Below are positions 8,580-17,606 of a stretch of 64,000 nucleotides of DNA, in pieces. Origin of the DNA: Bacillota bacterium (GTDB taxonomy: Bacteria; Bacillota; Clostridia; Acetivibrionales; DSM-1351); the NCBI GenBank assembly GCA_023390335.1, contig JAEWCZ010000027.1:1-64000 (forward strand). The letters are read 5' to 3'. The notes beneath the pieces were generated by a model. It had not been told where the DNA came from and ran no database searches. It was given only the letters and a program-made list of their open reading frames with translations. Each line of letters begins with the position of its first letter. Within the stretch, counting starts at the first letter, position 1. The translations under genes were made by a program, and so were the position numbers.

Positions 8580-10040
8580 ATGAAATCATTGATGATTCAT
8601 GGTACATCGAGCAATTGTGGAAAAACCTTTATTACATTAGCGTTATGTAGATTATTAACAAACAAGGGTTACAGGGTAGCACCGTTTAAATCCCAAAATA
8701 TTTCATTGAATTCGTATGTGAATGAATCAGGTGAAGAGATCGGTTATGCACAATATTTGCAATCCTGTGCGTGTAAAACTGTTCCAGCTTTTTACTTTAA
8801 TCCAGTGTTAATAAAAATATCTAACGAGAATTGTCAATTTATAATAAATGGAAAGCTACACCATGTGGGAAGGTTTAATGATTATCAAAAGTTAATACCC
8901 ATAATGAGAAAAGCGGTTATTGATGCTATTGATTACTTGAAAGAGCATTATGATTTCTTGATTATAGAAGGAGCCGGTTCACCTGTTGAAATCAATTTTA
9001 ATACCACAGATATTTCAAATATTTTACCTGTAACACATTTAAACAGTCCAATATTGCTAGTGAGTGATATTGATAGGGGCGGTGCATTTGCATCTGTTGT
9101 GGGTACTCTTGAGCTTTACCCAAAAGAAGTAAGAAAATTTGTTAAAGGGTTTATTTTTAACAAACTTTGTGGTGATAAGTCCATTTTACTGAATGGGACA
9201 AACTTTATAGAAAAAAAATACAACATTCGATACTTAGGAGCACTCGAGCATTCACAAGTCAAAATTCCAGATGAAGACTTTGGATATTACGTCGATAAAA
9301 ATGAAAATGAATATCAAAAAGACGCTTTAAATGTTACAGTAATAAAAACCCCGAATATTTCAAATACATCAGATTTTGCAGTATTTGAAGCAAATCCAAC
9401 TGTTAACTATACTTTATCTTCAGATATTAATGATATTGAAAATTCTCATGTAATCATATTACCAGGGAGCAAAAATGTATTCCAAGACTTAGAATTTATT
9501 AGAGAATCATCTATAGAGAAGTGTATAAAAAGGCATATTGAAAAAGGCAAAACGTTAATTGGGATTTGTGGAGGATATCAAATGCTACATACTGAAATTA
9601 TTGATAATCATAATGTGGAAAGTCAGCAATCAAAAATTATAGGATTGGGTCTATTAAATGGAAGAACGGAATTTGAAACCAGTAAAACAACTAAAAACGT
9701 TAAATTTATAATAAACTATGCAAATAAAACTTTTGAAGGTGTTGGGTTTGAAATTCATAATGGACGCACCGCTTATCTTAACACTCCTTTCATTTTTAAC
9801 AAAGACACGAACGAAACCCTGGGGACATTTAATTATGATTTTAATGTATGGGGAACATATATACATGATTTTTTTAGAAATGAAGATTTTATGAATGAAT
9901 TTATTAGTTTTGAACGCAAAAAAAATGGGCTTTCAAAATGTAGCAGATTCTTGAATGTTGATATAGACAATGGACTTGAACAGATTTCAAACTTGCTATC
10001 AAATAGCATAGATATAGATTATTTAAAGATGATATTCTAA
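8580..10040 (+). CDS. cobQ: Cobyric acid synthase (glutamine-hydrolysing)
   Basis: Predicted to amidate adenosylcobyrinic acid a,c-diamide at four side chains, with glutamine as nitrogen donor, in cobalamin synthesis. The N-terminal dethiobiotin-synthetase-like ATPase has P-loop GTSSNCGKT (8-16), APFKSQNISLNS, and IIEGAGSPVEIN. The C-terminal class I glutaminase has Cys330 in GICGGYQML and His429 in TYIHDF. The 486-residue length fits the family. The cytosolic enzyme starts at an ATG with AAGGA upstream. No other cobalamin genes are in the window and it is flanked by terminators, so it is an orphan; its unusually AT-rich codons hint at transfer. A related Mur-ligase-associated GatD-type amidotransferase is less likely given the full ATPase domain. 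Confidence 0.85.
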   Translation: MKSLMIHGTSSNCGKTFITLALCRLLTNKGYRVAPFKSQNISLNSYVNESGEEIGYAQYLQSCACKTVPAFYFNPVLIKISNENCQFIINGKLHHVGRFNDYQKLIPIMRKAVIDAIDYLKEHYDFLIIEGAGSPVEINFNTTDISNILPVTHLNSPILLVSDIDRGGAFASVVGTLELYPKEVRKFVKGFIFNKLCGDKSILLNGTNFIEKKYNIRYLGALEHSQVKIPDEDFGYYVDKNENEYQKDALNVTVIKTPNISNTSDFAVFEANPTVNYTLSSDINDIENSHVIILPGSKNVFQDLEFIRESSIEKCIKRHIEKGKTLIGICGGYQMLHTEIIDNHNVESQQSKIIGLGLLNGRTEFETSKTTKNVKFIINYANKTFEGVGFEIHNGRTAYLNTPFIFNKDTNETLGTFNYDFNVWGTYIHDFFRNEDFMNEFISFERKKNGLSKCSRFLNVDIDNGLEQISNLLSNSIDIDYLKMIF

Positions 10041-10060
10041 AAATTATAGAAATAATATTT

Positions 10061-10103
10061 AATCCAGAAATGCCATTGTAATAGGTGTTTCTGGATTTTT
10101 ATT
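10061..10103 (+). terminator. Terminator after cobQ
   Basis: AATCCAGAAA pairs with TTTCTGGATT, followed by TTTATTT. Confidence 0.8.
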
Positions 10104-10110
10104 TCTGGAA

Positions 10111-10120
10111 GTGAACCTTT
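10111..10120 (+). promoter_or_regulatory. Candidate ECF-type -35 element for the sigma operon
   Basis: GTGAACCTTT resembles the AAC-containing -35 of ECF sigma factors, about 60 bases upstream of the ECF gene; no clear -10 could be assigned. Compatible with autoregulation, not shown. Confidence 0.3.
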
Positions 10121-10181
10121 CGTACAACAACTTACACTCTTATTATAAAGGAGCTCCTATTAAGTAGAAAGGGGAAAGATT

Positions 10182-10748
10182 TTGGAAGATAAAAAACTTA
10201 TAGAGCGCTGTCAGCGTGGCGACATAGATAGTTTTAGTGAGATATACAGTTTATACAGTAAGAATGCCCTTGGTACGGCTTATCTCATTGCAGGACATAA
10301 AGGTATTGCAGACGATATTGTTCAGGAAACATTTATTCAATGTTTCCTGTGTATTAACAAATTGAAAGCACCGGAAGCCTTTGATGTATGGTTTTATAAG
10401 ATTTTACTAAGGACTGGTCGTAGGATGGTGAAAAAACATAATCAGGTTATTTCTGTTGCGGATAGAAATATTGAGGACATAAGTAGCGACTTTAGTTTTG
10501 ATTATGGAATACACAGAAGTGAGACTAGAATGGCAGTACGGAGTGCTCTGGAAAAACTGAGTTTGCCCCTAAAAACAGTTGCTATATTACATTACTATAA
10601 TGATATGACAATTGAAGAGATAGCGAAGGTGCTGGGGTGTTTTTCAGGAACAGTAAAATCCAGACTTCATAATGCAAGAAAAAAGCTTTATAGTGAGCTC
10701 AATGGTGTTTTTTATGATAATCAAGAAGATAGGCTTAATATATTATAA
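10182..10748 (+). CDS. ECF-type RNA polymerase sigma factor
   Basis: 188 residues. Region sigma2 (about 10-80) includes ADDIVQETFIQCF, the -10 recognition helix pattern. Sigma4 (about 120-172) includes LSLPLKTVAILHYYNDMT and the helix-turn-helix IEEIAKVLGCFSGTVKSRL. No sigma1.1 or sigma3. Start is TTG, supported by AAAGGGGAAAG just upstream. The next gene follows almost directly and encodes a membrane protein with a short cytoplasmic N-terminus, the usual anti-sigma arrangement. The stimulus and regulon cannot be read from the sequence. Confidence 0.9.
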   Translation: MEDKKLIERCQRGDIDSFSEIYSLYSKNALGTAYLIAGHKGIADDIVQETFIQCFLCINKLKAPEAFDVWFYKILLRTGRRMVKKHNQVISVADRNIEDISSDFSFDYGIHRSETRMAVRSALEKLSLPLKTVAILHYYNDMTIEEIAKVLGCFSGTVKSRLHNARKKLYSELNGVFYDNQEDRLNIL

Positions 10749-10766
10749 ATGAGAGGAGCGATGCAG

Positions 10767-11654
10767 TTGGAGAACAATCAACTAATTGATAATATAATTA
10801 AAAGAAATATTACGGATACAGCTAATGAAATAACAGTATCTGAGAATAAAATTCAGGATATCCTTTTAGAAGTTCGAAAGAGGAAAAAGGAGAAAAACCT
10901 TTATACTGGTTTTAGAAAATATGCTGCAGCTGCAGTTGTAGCTTTAGTTTTTATGATTGTAACATTTGCAGCGTCAGATAATGCAAGAGCTGTAGCGGTA
11001 GAAGTAATTAATAATATTAAAACAGTATTTATTATGGATAAAGACAATAATGTTATTAAAAGGCCTGCAAATGAAGTTTTAATTAACCCCTGTCTTACCA
11101 AAACTACCGACTTAAGTGATAAAGAACTATCTGAAAAAATGGGAATAGAGATTTGTATTCCTGAAATATTTTATGGAGATCTAAAATTACAGAACAAAAC
11201 CGAGATAGTTGCCTTTAATAAGACACTAACTTATGAAACCTTTGATACAATAAAAGATGTGGCTGAAAAGGCTATTAGTGAAGAAAATGCTTTTAAAAAT
11301 CTTCGCGAATATATGCCATACAGAAGTGTTGGATGTACTTACGTAAACGGTAAAGGAAAAATCTTTAATATAGCTATCATGGATACAGTTATTCGAGTAA
11401 TCTCAAAGAATGATGATATTTCAGAGGTTGCACAAACAAAAGTTGGTAAAATAAATGCACAATGGATAGTTAAATCCTTTACTGAATACAATGGCAAAGA
11501 CATGACCCAAAAACCTTTGGGAAAGAAAACGGCATATGCATTATTTTGGTCAGTTAACGGTTCTACCTATTCGATTGTATCAATAGATGATAAATCAATA
11601 TCCATGGATGAAACAGTGAAGATTGCAGAGGCATTTATGAAAACCCAAAAGTAA
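10767..11654 (+). CDS. Predicted membrane-anchored anti-sigma factor (DUF4367-like)
   Basis: About 60 cytoplasmic residues rich in charge, one transmembrane helix (AAAAVVALVFMIVTFAA region, roughly 52-70), then a 220-residue extracytoplasmic beta-rich domain resembling DUF4367. An upstream in-frame ATG at 10749 abuts the sigma stop codon, but GAGGAG at 10753-10758 lies at ideal distance from the TTG at 10767, so that start is preferred. Translationally linked to the ECF gene. Probably sequesters the sigma factor at the membrane until an envelope signal is felt; this role is inferred from position and topology, as no zinc-binding HxxxCxxC motif is present. Confidence 0.75.
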   Translation: MENNQLIDNIIKRNITDTANEITVSENKIQDILLEVRKRKKEKNLYTGFRKYAAAAVVALVFMIVTFAASDNARAVAVEVINNIKTVFIMDKDNNVIKRPANEVLINPCLTKTTDLSDKELSEKMGIEICIPEIFYGDLKLQNKTEIVAFNKTLTYETFDTIKDVAEKAISEENAFKNLREYMPYRSVGCTYVNGKGKIFNIAIMDTVIRVISKNDDISEVAQTKVGKINAQWIVKSFTEYNGKDMTQKPLGKKTAYALFWSVNGSTYSIVSIDDKSISMDETVKIAEAFMKTQK

Positions 11655-11709
11655 AGATTGAAAAATAGCTTATTAATATGGTCGTCTCCCAGTATTCCAT
11701 GCAAACCAT

Positions 11710-11758
11710 AGGGCTTTCCAGCGGGACATATAGCTTTTATGTCTCGCCGGAAAGCCCT
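11710..11758. terminator. Bidirectional terminator between convergent operons
   Basis: AGGGCTTTCC..GGGACATA pairs with TATGTCTC..GGAAAGCCCT, nearly 20 pairs, between the anti-sigma gene and the minus-strand SDR gene. Confidence 0.85.
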
Positions 11759-11779
11759 GATTTAGTCTGAATGAAAAAA

Positions 11780-12568
11780 CTAAGATTTGCCGATGTATCG
11801 GTATTCCGTTCCAACCCATTTTTTAAACTTTGAAGAATTACGTAGAGAATAAAAATGATATAAGAACGGAAAAAACCTGTTCAGTACATTCAAAAGTGTA
11901 AACAATTTTGAGGGGTAAACAAATCTTTTACCTTTCAGGATTCCATTAACCATTGCTTTGGCAACCTTGTCAGCGGATTGTACGGGCCAAGGGACAGGTG
12001 CCTTATTGCCGGCGTTTCTGAAGAAGTTGGTATCGGTGGCAATAGGGTAAACAAGTGAAAGACGCCCCTTGTCATTTTCTTCATATCTGTAAACGTCACC
12101 AAACGAATGAATAGCTGCTTTGGTGGAGCAGTACAGTGAATACCCCGGCAAGGCAACTTTGCTGACAGCAGAACATGTAATTACAACTGAATACTCTCTG
12201 CCCTCATTTATCACCTTCATTTTTTCCAGTGAATAGAGTGGGGAAATCACATTAGTCAGATATATTTTTTCGATATGTTCCCAATCGGCCTCCCGTATTT
12301 CTTCACAGTAGGCGAATCCGGCATTGGCAATAAAAATATCGATTTTGCCAAGGACTTTGGTAGCATACTCAAACAGCATATCAATATTTTCTTTGCTTGA
12401 AACATCACATGAATAAGTAAGGATTCTATTGTTAAATTTAGGTATGTTATTTACATTTCTGGCTACTGCGATTATGTCGGCATCATATTTTGAGAGTTCC
12501 TTTAATACTTCTTTTCCTATACCGGAGGAAGCGCCGGTTAATATAATTTTTTTACCATTTATATTCAT
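11780..12568 (-). CDS. Short-chain dehydrogenase/reductase of the lux-like operon
   Basis: 262 residues. NAD(P)-binding motif TGASSGIG (11-18), NAG at 82-84, catalytic Tyr146 and Lys150 in YCSTK, with Ser in TCSAVS upstream. The C-terminal extension after residue 210 is hydrophobic and aromatic (LLNVLNRFFPFLYHFY), suggesting membrane contact or a lipid substrate. Last gene of a three-gene operon after luxE- and luxC-like genes, 27 bp behind luxC. A natural role is reducing the long-chain aldehyde made by LuxC/LuxE to an alcohol, or acting on a related keto lipid; this is inference. Confidence 0.85.
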   Translation of the reverse strand: MNINGKKIILTGASSGIGKEVLKELSKYDADIIAVARNVNNIPKFNNRILTYSCDVSSKENIDMLFEYATKVLGKIDIFIANAGFAYCEEIREADWEHIEKIYLTNVISPLYSLEKMKVINEGREYSVVITCSAVSKVALPGYSLYCSTKAAIHSFGDVYRYEENDKGRLSLVYPIATDTNFFRNAGNKAPVPWPVQSADKVAKAMVNGILKGKRFVYPSKLFTLLNVLNRFFPFLYHFYSLRNSSKFKKWVGTEYRYIGKS

Positions 12569-12595
12569 GGTGGCTCACCTATTTCTCATGATTTT

Positions 12596-13945
12596 TTATA
12601 GTTGACGGCTTACCGCATATGTCAACTCCTGTAAATTGAAAATACCGTCATGTGATGTACCGGGACGATGCATTGACATTTCACCGGGACTTGTAATAAT
12701 GCTCACACCCAGTCTTGCCATATCTTCAATAAAATCCTCATTGTTTCCGCAGTATCCCATTGTCTGCAGATAATCCCGGATATTACATTCTACATACTTT
12801 TGTACCTCGGCTATATTTTCATATGGACAAACGAACACAAATCTGTAAAAACATTTATCCATGTCTTCTTTTTCAGGCATTCCATTATTAAGTATAACCG
12901 TGTAGTCAGCGTTAAAAGAAGAAAACATCTCAACATTGTTTTTCAAACCATATTTCAGTGTACAATACTGCCTGTCCTGTATGGTTTTTATAGAATTCCA
13001 CGGAGTCAGGTAAGCTTTTGGGAAAACAGATGAAAGATTATTCAATGCACCTGCAAGGGATTGGGAGAATTCCATAACATCCAGATCCCTGTTAACAAAG
13101 ACAACCCGTGGAGAAAGGCAGGCTTTTTGCTCCCACATTACAATATCTGTTGCAACATTCTGTGCGGTTTTCTGAATATCTTCGGTCTGGTCGATAACCT
13201 CAAAGCTGATCTTGGCACCATGTGAAATAAGATCCACACCATATTTTGCACAGATGCCTGCAATACTTTTTCCAGACTCCTCACCGCCCCAGTGAATTAC
13301 ATTGTTGCAGCCTTTTATTACAGTTTCATATATATCAGGTTGGCTGCTGTCAAAATAAACCACAGACAGTCTGTCAGCAATGCTTGTATCTATTTCACAT
13401 AAGCTTTTGTAAAATGCATATGCGAAATACGGTTCGTCTCCTGATACTTTTACCAGATTGCAGTTTTTAGTCAGAAGCCCCATTGACAGACTGACAGGAA
13501 TTACTATAAAAGCGTTTCCTGAAATATTGTGAAAAACAGTTCCTCTAGGCTGCCTTTTTATATAGCCATAACCTGTCTTCACCCAGCTGTCCATAATTTC
13601 CGGAAAACAAAGCTCCTCCTTTATCATTTTCTCTACATTTTCTCTTAGAAGCATTGAAAACGAGCCCTGCAGTTCCCTTTTGACAAGCTCCGGACTTTGA
13701 TTAACTATTTTCGACAGAATATCCAGGTGCTGTGACATGTAATTATCATTCAGCCACAGCCTTGCACATTTATCCAGTATATCAATGGTTTTCTCAAGGG
13801 AAATATCATGAGCTTTCTTTTTATTTTTATTCAGCCGGGATATTTCTTCATTCAATTCAGCTTTGTCCGCACAAACCAATTCCAGCTCAAGTCCGTTTAT
13901 CTTCTTATTTGTAATATTGCTTCCGGTTGAGTATTCAATTTTCAT
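12596..13945 (-). CDS. luxC-like: LuxC-like acyl-CoA/acyl-ACP reductase
   Basis: 449 residues matching the LuxC reductase family (aldehyde dehydrogenase fold). Catalytic Cys276 lies in WEQKACLSPR; the cofactor-binding side shows FHNISGNAFIVIP and NLVKVSGDEP. LuxC reduces a fatty acyl thioester to a fatty aldehyde with NADPH, taking the acyl group from LuxE. Its ATG overlaps the luxE stop codon by four bases, indicating translational coupling. No luciferase genes (luxAB) are present, so the aldehyde is not for light. Other proline-rich or acyl-CoA reductases are possible but the LuxE neighbour decides the call. Confidence 0.88.
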   Translation of the reverse strand: MKIEYSTGSNITNKKINGLELELVCADKAELNEEISRLNKNKKKAHDISLEKTIDILDKCARLWLNDNYMSQHLDILSKIVNQSPELVKRELQGSFSMLLRENVEKMIKEELCFPEIMDSWVKTGYGYIKRQPRGTVFHNISGNAFIVIPVSLSMGLLTKNCNLVKVSGDEPYFAYAFYKSLCEIDTSIADRLSVVYFDSSQPDIYETVIKGCNNVIHWGGEESGKSIAGICAKYGVDLISHGAKISFEVIDQTEDIQKTAQNVATDIVMWEQKACLSPRVVFVNRDLDVMEFSQSLAGALNNLSSVFPKAYLTPWNSIKTIQDRQYCTLKYGLKNNVEMFSSFNADYTVILNNGMPEKEDMDKCFYRFVFVCPYENIAEVQKYVECNIRDYLQTMGYCGNNEDFIEDMARLGVSIITSPGEMSMHRPGTSHDGIFNLQELTYAVSRQL

Positions 13946-15084
13946 GCCACTTCACTCCTCACACTTAATGTAGCTCCGCACCCTTTTGCTTCGGAGCCTT
14001 TTACTCTTCCTGTTATGCTGAGAGTCATGCATTTTTGCCCGCATTCAGGACAGCAATCTGTTGAAATTAGTTCAGCCATATCATCTACAAGTACAGATGC
14101 TCCTGCGTAAGCGTTTGTACCGTAAGCATTCAAAACCTGTATAAAGCCCTTGGCTCCTTTATACTCTAGAGGTTCAAGAGTTTTGGTATCTCTAATGATT
14201 ACTTTTATCCATTCAGGCACATGGAAATAATAGTCTCTGAACTCTTTTGAATAATGTCCAGTTATTGGCATACTATTTTCAGTAAAAGAATATGTATCAA
14301 TAAAGTTTTCTTCTGGAATTCCAAGAAATTGAGAGATTTCTTCTACAAATCTGAACCGTTCAATTTCTTTTTCGGAAGAGATATTACCTTTTTTGCCGTC
14401 CCAGCCGCCACCACCGGTGTGAATGATTGCATTTTTTCCAAGCTTTACAGGGGAGATTTCGTTTTTTAATTTTTCTACTGTATTATAAAGTAAAAGAGTA
14501 GAGCCTCTTATGGACAAATCGTCATTTTGTTCATTATGAATATTAATGAAATCTACAAATGTGTTAGTGTCTAAAACAAGGTTATTATCTACCAATTTCA
14601 GTAAAAAGTTTGTGTTGCTACTGAATTTGAAGGCAGTCATTACATTGCCGATATAAGATTCTGTCGGTTTTCCGAATATTAACTGACTGGCATATCTATT
14701 CATATCATGAGGATGTGGATAAAATACGCAATCATATCCACCATTGGGATGAAAAATTTTATTTTGAAGTTCCACAAATTTTTTTAATTGCGTAATATCA
14801 GACTCAATTCTTCCAACGATGCTGGGATCTCCTGAAGTACTGCTGGAAATAGTCCATTTATCTACCTCATCAGGCTTTACTCTCAGCAACTCTTTGAAAA
14901 GCATATTTGATTTTTTGAAAAGAGTTGTAGCTACAAACGGAACTCTTTGTATATCAGCTTCGCACATCAAATCATTATATGGATTAAAGGACTGGTTTTG
15001 ACACAATAACCTGTACCCCGGACAATCTTCATATTGACCCTCCAAATTTCTTTTAAAATCCGAGAAAAACTGGGTTGCATACAT
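13942..15084 (-). CDS. luxE-like: LuxE-like acyl-protein synthetase
   Basis: 380 residues from the ATG at 15084. The frame extends to a GTG at 15105, but AGGAG lies between the two at good distance for the ATG. ANL-type adenylation features: the phosphate-binding SSSTSGDPS near residue 80, a TGGGGWDGKK loop, and a C-terminal Cys-rich patch (CCPECGQKC). LuxE activates a fatty acid with ATP and passes it, via a cysteine, to LuxC. First gene of the luxE-luxC-SDR operon. A 17-bp inverted repeat lies about 45 bp upstream of the start and may be its operator. Confidence 0.88.
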   Translation of the reverse strand: MYATQFFSDFKRNLEGQYEDCPGYRLLCQNQSFNPYNDLMCEADIQRVPFVATTLFKKSNMLFKELLRVKPDEVDKWTISSSTSGDPSIVGRIESDITQLKKFVELQNKIFHPNGGYDCVFYPHPHDMNRYASQLIFGKPTESYIGNVMTAFKFSSNTNFLLKLVDNNLVLDTNTFVDFINIHNEQNDDLSIRGSTLLLYNTVEKLKNEISPVKLGKNAIIHTGGGGWDGKKGNISSEKEIERFRFVEEISQFLGIPEENFIDTYSFTENSMPITGHYSKEFRDYYFHVPEWIKVIIRDTKTLEPLEYKGAKGFIQVLNAYGTNAYAGASVLVDDMAELISTDCCPECGQKCMTLSITGRVKGSEAKGCGATLSVRSEVA

Positions 15085-15127
15085 TTTTTTGTCACTCCTC
15101 TGCACATTATTATATATATTATTTGGA

Positions 15128-15144
15128 TTTCAAATATTTTGAAA
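15128..15144. promoter_or_regulatory. Operator-like inverted repeat upstream of luxE-like gene
   Basis: TTTCAAA-TAT-TTTGAAA, a perfect 7+7 palindrome, 44 bp upstream of the luxE-like start. Size and symmetry fit a dimeric repressor site; no regulator gene is adjacent. Confidence 0.45.
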
Positions 15145-15388
15145 ATACAAATATTTATGTATAAAAGTATAGTACTTATAATAGTTTTTGTTAATTGTCA
15201 AATATGTAATTATTTTGGCTTAATTACATATTGTGTAAAAAATATCGCCGTTTTTCTCTATTATGATTTGAATTTTGAGTAATTCGTAAAATTAAAAAGT
15301 AAATTCCATGGGTATGTAAAAATTATTAGTTAATTCCAGTTTGTGATATAATTTATTAAAATATGCTATATTACTTAGCACTTTGATC

Positions 15389-15455
15389 TAGAGGTTCCAT
15401 TATGCATTTATCTGGGAGGAATGATATGGCGAAAAATTTCTAGTTTGAACCTATA
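15389..15455 (+). other. Structured leader with a short reading frame before the RCC1 gene
   Basis: TAGAGGTTC (15389-15397) can pair with GAACCTATA (15447-15455) with one mismatch. Between them are GGGAGGA (15414-15420) and two tiny frames: ATG at 15426 encoding MAKNF, and ATG at 15421 encoding 11 residues. Function unknown. Confidence 0.35.
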
Positions 15456-15480
15456 ATTTAATTTTAGAAAGGTAAAAAAA

Positions 15481-17586
15481 ATGCGTAATATTAATTTTTT
15501 TAAAAAAAGAAGAAGAATATACATAAATGGACATCGGCTTAAAGCTATTACCAGTCTGCTACTTATTTTAGTATTATTTATTTTATACGGACTAGATTCC
15601 GGATACTCTGAAGCAAGTACATTGCCAATCAAGATGAAATTTATTGCAGGTGGAAGTGAGTTTTCTGCGTCAATAGGGGTAGATGGATCTGTTTGGACAT
15701 GGGGTGATAATTATGCAGGACAGTTGGGTGACGGCAGCAAAATATCTAGAAGCATTCCAGCTAAAGTCAAGGGATTATCTGGTTTCAAAGCAGTAGCCTG
15801 TGGGGCTAATCATACACTAGCATTAAAAGAAGATGGTACAGTTTGGGCTTGGGGACATAATCTGTGCAAACAAATTGGCAATGGAACTAAAAATGGTACA
15901 CAAAGCAGTCCTGTAAAAGTAACCGGTTTAAATAATATAAAAGCAATAGCCGGTGGTTATAACCATTCCGTTGCTCTAAAAAGTGATGGTACGGTTTGGA
16001 CGTGGGGAAGAGGTTGTGAGGGACAGCTTGGAAGAGAGACTTCAGATGTTTATACAGCTAACCCCGGGGTTATTAAATCACTTTACAATGTAACTGCAAT
16101 TGCTACACTCGGCGATTATACTGCAGCCTTAAAACGTGACGGTACTGTTTGGGTTTGTGGTCAAGTTGATGGAGACAGGAGCTACACAACGACACAGGCT
16201 GAAGGTCTGCAAGATATCATTGCGATTTCTGCAATGGCTAATAATGTTGCAGCACTGAAAAGTGACGGGACAGTATACTTGTGGAAATTCACAGCATACG
16301 GTGGCGAACTTACAAAAATAGAAGGCCTTGAAGATATAAAATCTATATCCGGCGGTCAGTATCAATTAACTGCTCTAAAGAAAGATGGCTCACTCTGGAC
16401 AATTGGAGAGACTTATTCTGTTTCAGGTGTTTTGATAGGAGCAGATCCTGATTTTGTAAATGTTACAAGAATTAATAATATTGACAATGTAAAAACAATG
16501 GCGTCAGGATATAATCATACGATTATATTGAAGAATGATGGTACAGTATGGGGAATTGGAAATAACCGAGCAGGACAGCTTGGAAACGGAATAATAGCTT
16601 ATAGTTCAAAGCCTTCTAGTATTCCGGGACTGAATAAAATAAAAGATATTAAGGTATCCGCCTGTCAGAGTATGGCTTTAAATGATAAAGGTGTAGTCTT
16701 TGTTTGGGGAGAAAATGTATCTAAATTTTTCGCTTCGGTTGAATATGAATACATTAGTACCCCTAAAGAGGTACCAGATATAACACACGTAAAGGCGTTA
16801 GCGTGTAATTCCGGAACATATGCAGTTCTTAAGGAAGATGGAACTATATGTGGTTGGGGAGTAAATACAGATAATATTAAGAAGATGGACGGACTTAATA
16901 AAGTTATTGCAATAGACGGTGGGTATAACTTTAGCGGTCAATATATAGCATTAAAAAGTGATGGTACTGTTTGGGAATGGCTATTGAATGGAAATGTTAA
17001 TAGACCTTACAAAGTTAATAGTTTATCAAATGTAAAAGCAATATCAAAGGGTACGTATCACTCTCTGGCATTGAAGAAGGACGGCACGGTGTGGAGTTGG
17101 AGAAATACTGATTATGATAATGAATCCCAAATTGATAGCAAAGGACCGCTTAAAATTAACGGATTATCTAATGTTGTTGCAGTTTCAGCAGGGGAAAGAA
17201 CTTCTTTAGCACTAAAAAAGGACGGTTCCGTTTGGATATGGGAAACTGATAACAAAGGAAATCTTGCGAGAAAACCACAAAAAATAAATGGATTGTCCGA
17301 CGTTATAGCAATATCAGGCGATTCAACTGCATTAAAAAAAGATGGTACAGTTTGGACGTGGGTTAATAATCAGTATGTAAAGCTTAGTAACGGAACTTTT
17401 ATAAATAAAATAACTCCCGCTAAGGTATTAGGACTCAAAAATATTGTACGATTATCCTCAAGTCAGCTTCATACATTAGCTTTGGATAAGAATGGTACAG
17501 TTTGGGCATGGGGTTTGAATGATAACGGACAATTGGGGAATGGAATAGATTTGTTTGAAGATAAATTTGTACAATGTTTGATATAG
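15481..17586 (+). CDS. Exported RCC1-repeat beta-propeller protein
   Basis: 701 residues. A positively charged start and one hydrophobic segment (about 23-40, ITSLLLILVLFILYGL) form a signal peptide or N-terminal anchor. The rest is a series of about 12 RCC1-type repeats of roughly 50 residues, each with ALKxDGTVWxWG followed by NxxGQLGxG and P..V.GL. RCC1 repeats fold as seven-bladed propellers, so this length suggests two propellers. No catalytic motif, dockerin, SLH or sortase signal is visible. A paralogue lies at 35688-37886. Probably an extracellular binding protein; ligand unknown. Confidence 0.85.
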   Translation: MRNINFFKKRRRIYINGHRLKAITSLLLILVLFILYGLDSGYSEASTLPIKMKFIAGGSEFSASIGVDGSVWTWGDNYAGQLGDGSKISRSIPAKVKGLSGFKAVACGANHTLALKEDGTVWAWGHNLCKQIGNGTKNGTQSSPVKVTGLNNIKAIAGGYNHSVALKSDGTVWTWGRGCEGQLGRETSDVYTANPGVIKSLYNVTAIATLGDYTAALKRDGTVWVCGQVDGDRSYTTTQAEGLQDIIAISAMANNVAALKSDGTVYLWKFTAYGGELTKIEGLEDIKSISGGQYQLTALKKDGSLWTIGETYSVSGVLIGADPDFVNVTRINNIDNVKTMASGYNHTIILKNDGTVWGIGNNRAGQLGNGIIAYSSKPSSIPGLNKIKDIKVSACQSMALNDKGVVFVWGENVSKFFASVEYEYISTPKEVPDITHVKALACNSGTYAVLKEDGTICGWGVNTDNIKKMDGLNKVIAIDGGYNFSGQYIALKSDGTVWEWLLNGNVNRPYKVNSLSNVKAISKGTYHSLALKKDGTVWSWRNTDYDNESQIDSKGPLKINGLSNVVAVSAGERTSLALKKDGSVWIWETDNKGNLARKPQKINGLSDVIAISGDSTALKKDGTVWTWVNNQYVKLSNGTFINKITPAKVLGLKNIVRLSSSQLHTLALDKNGTVWAWGLNDNGQLGNGIDLFEDKFVQCLI

Positions 17587-17606
17587 TAATATCTATACTT
17601 AAATTC

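Larger units (their letters stand above)
15085..15480. other. Divergent intergenic region between luxE-like and RCC1 genes
   Basis: Carries the luxE ribosome binding site and operator candidate (15128-15144), an AT-rich promoter zone, a plausible -10 (TATATT near 15367) for the RCC1 gene, and a structured RCC1 leader (15389-15455). Confidence 0.5.

Noticed and set aside
11780..15084. Bioluminescence operon
   Set aside because: luxA and luxB are absent and the organism type is strictly anaerobic; luciferase needs oxygen.
15389..15455. Known riboswitch (preQ1-like AGAGGTTC start) before the RCC1 gene
   Set aside because: Only the first bases resemble it; the A-rich tail and pseudoknot partners are missing.
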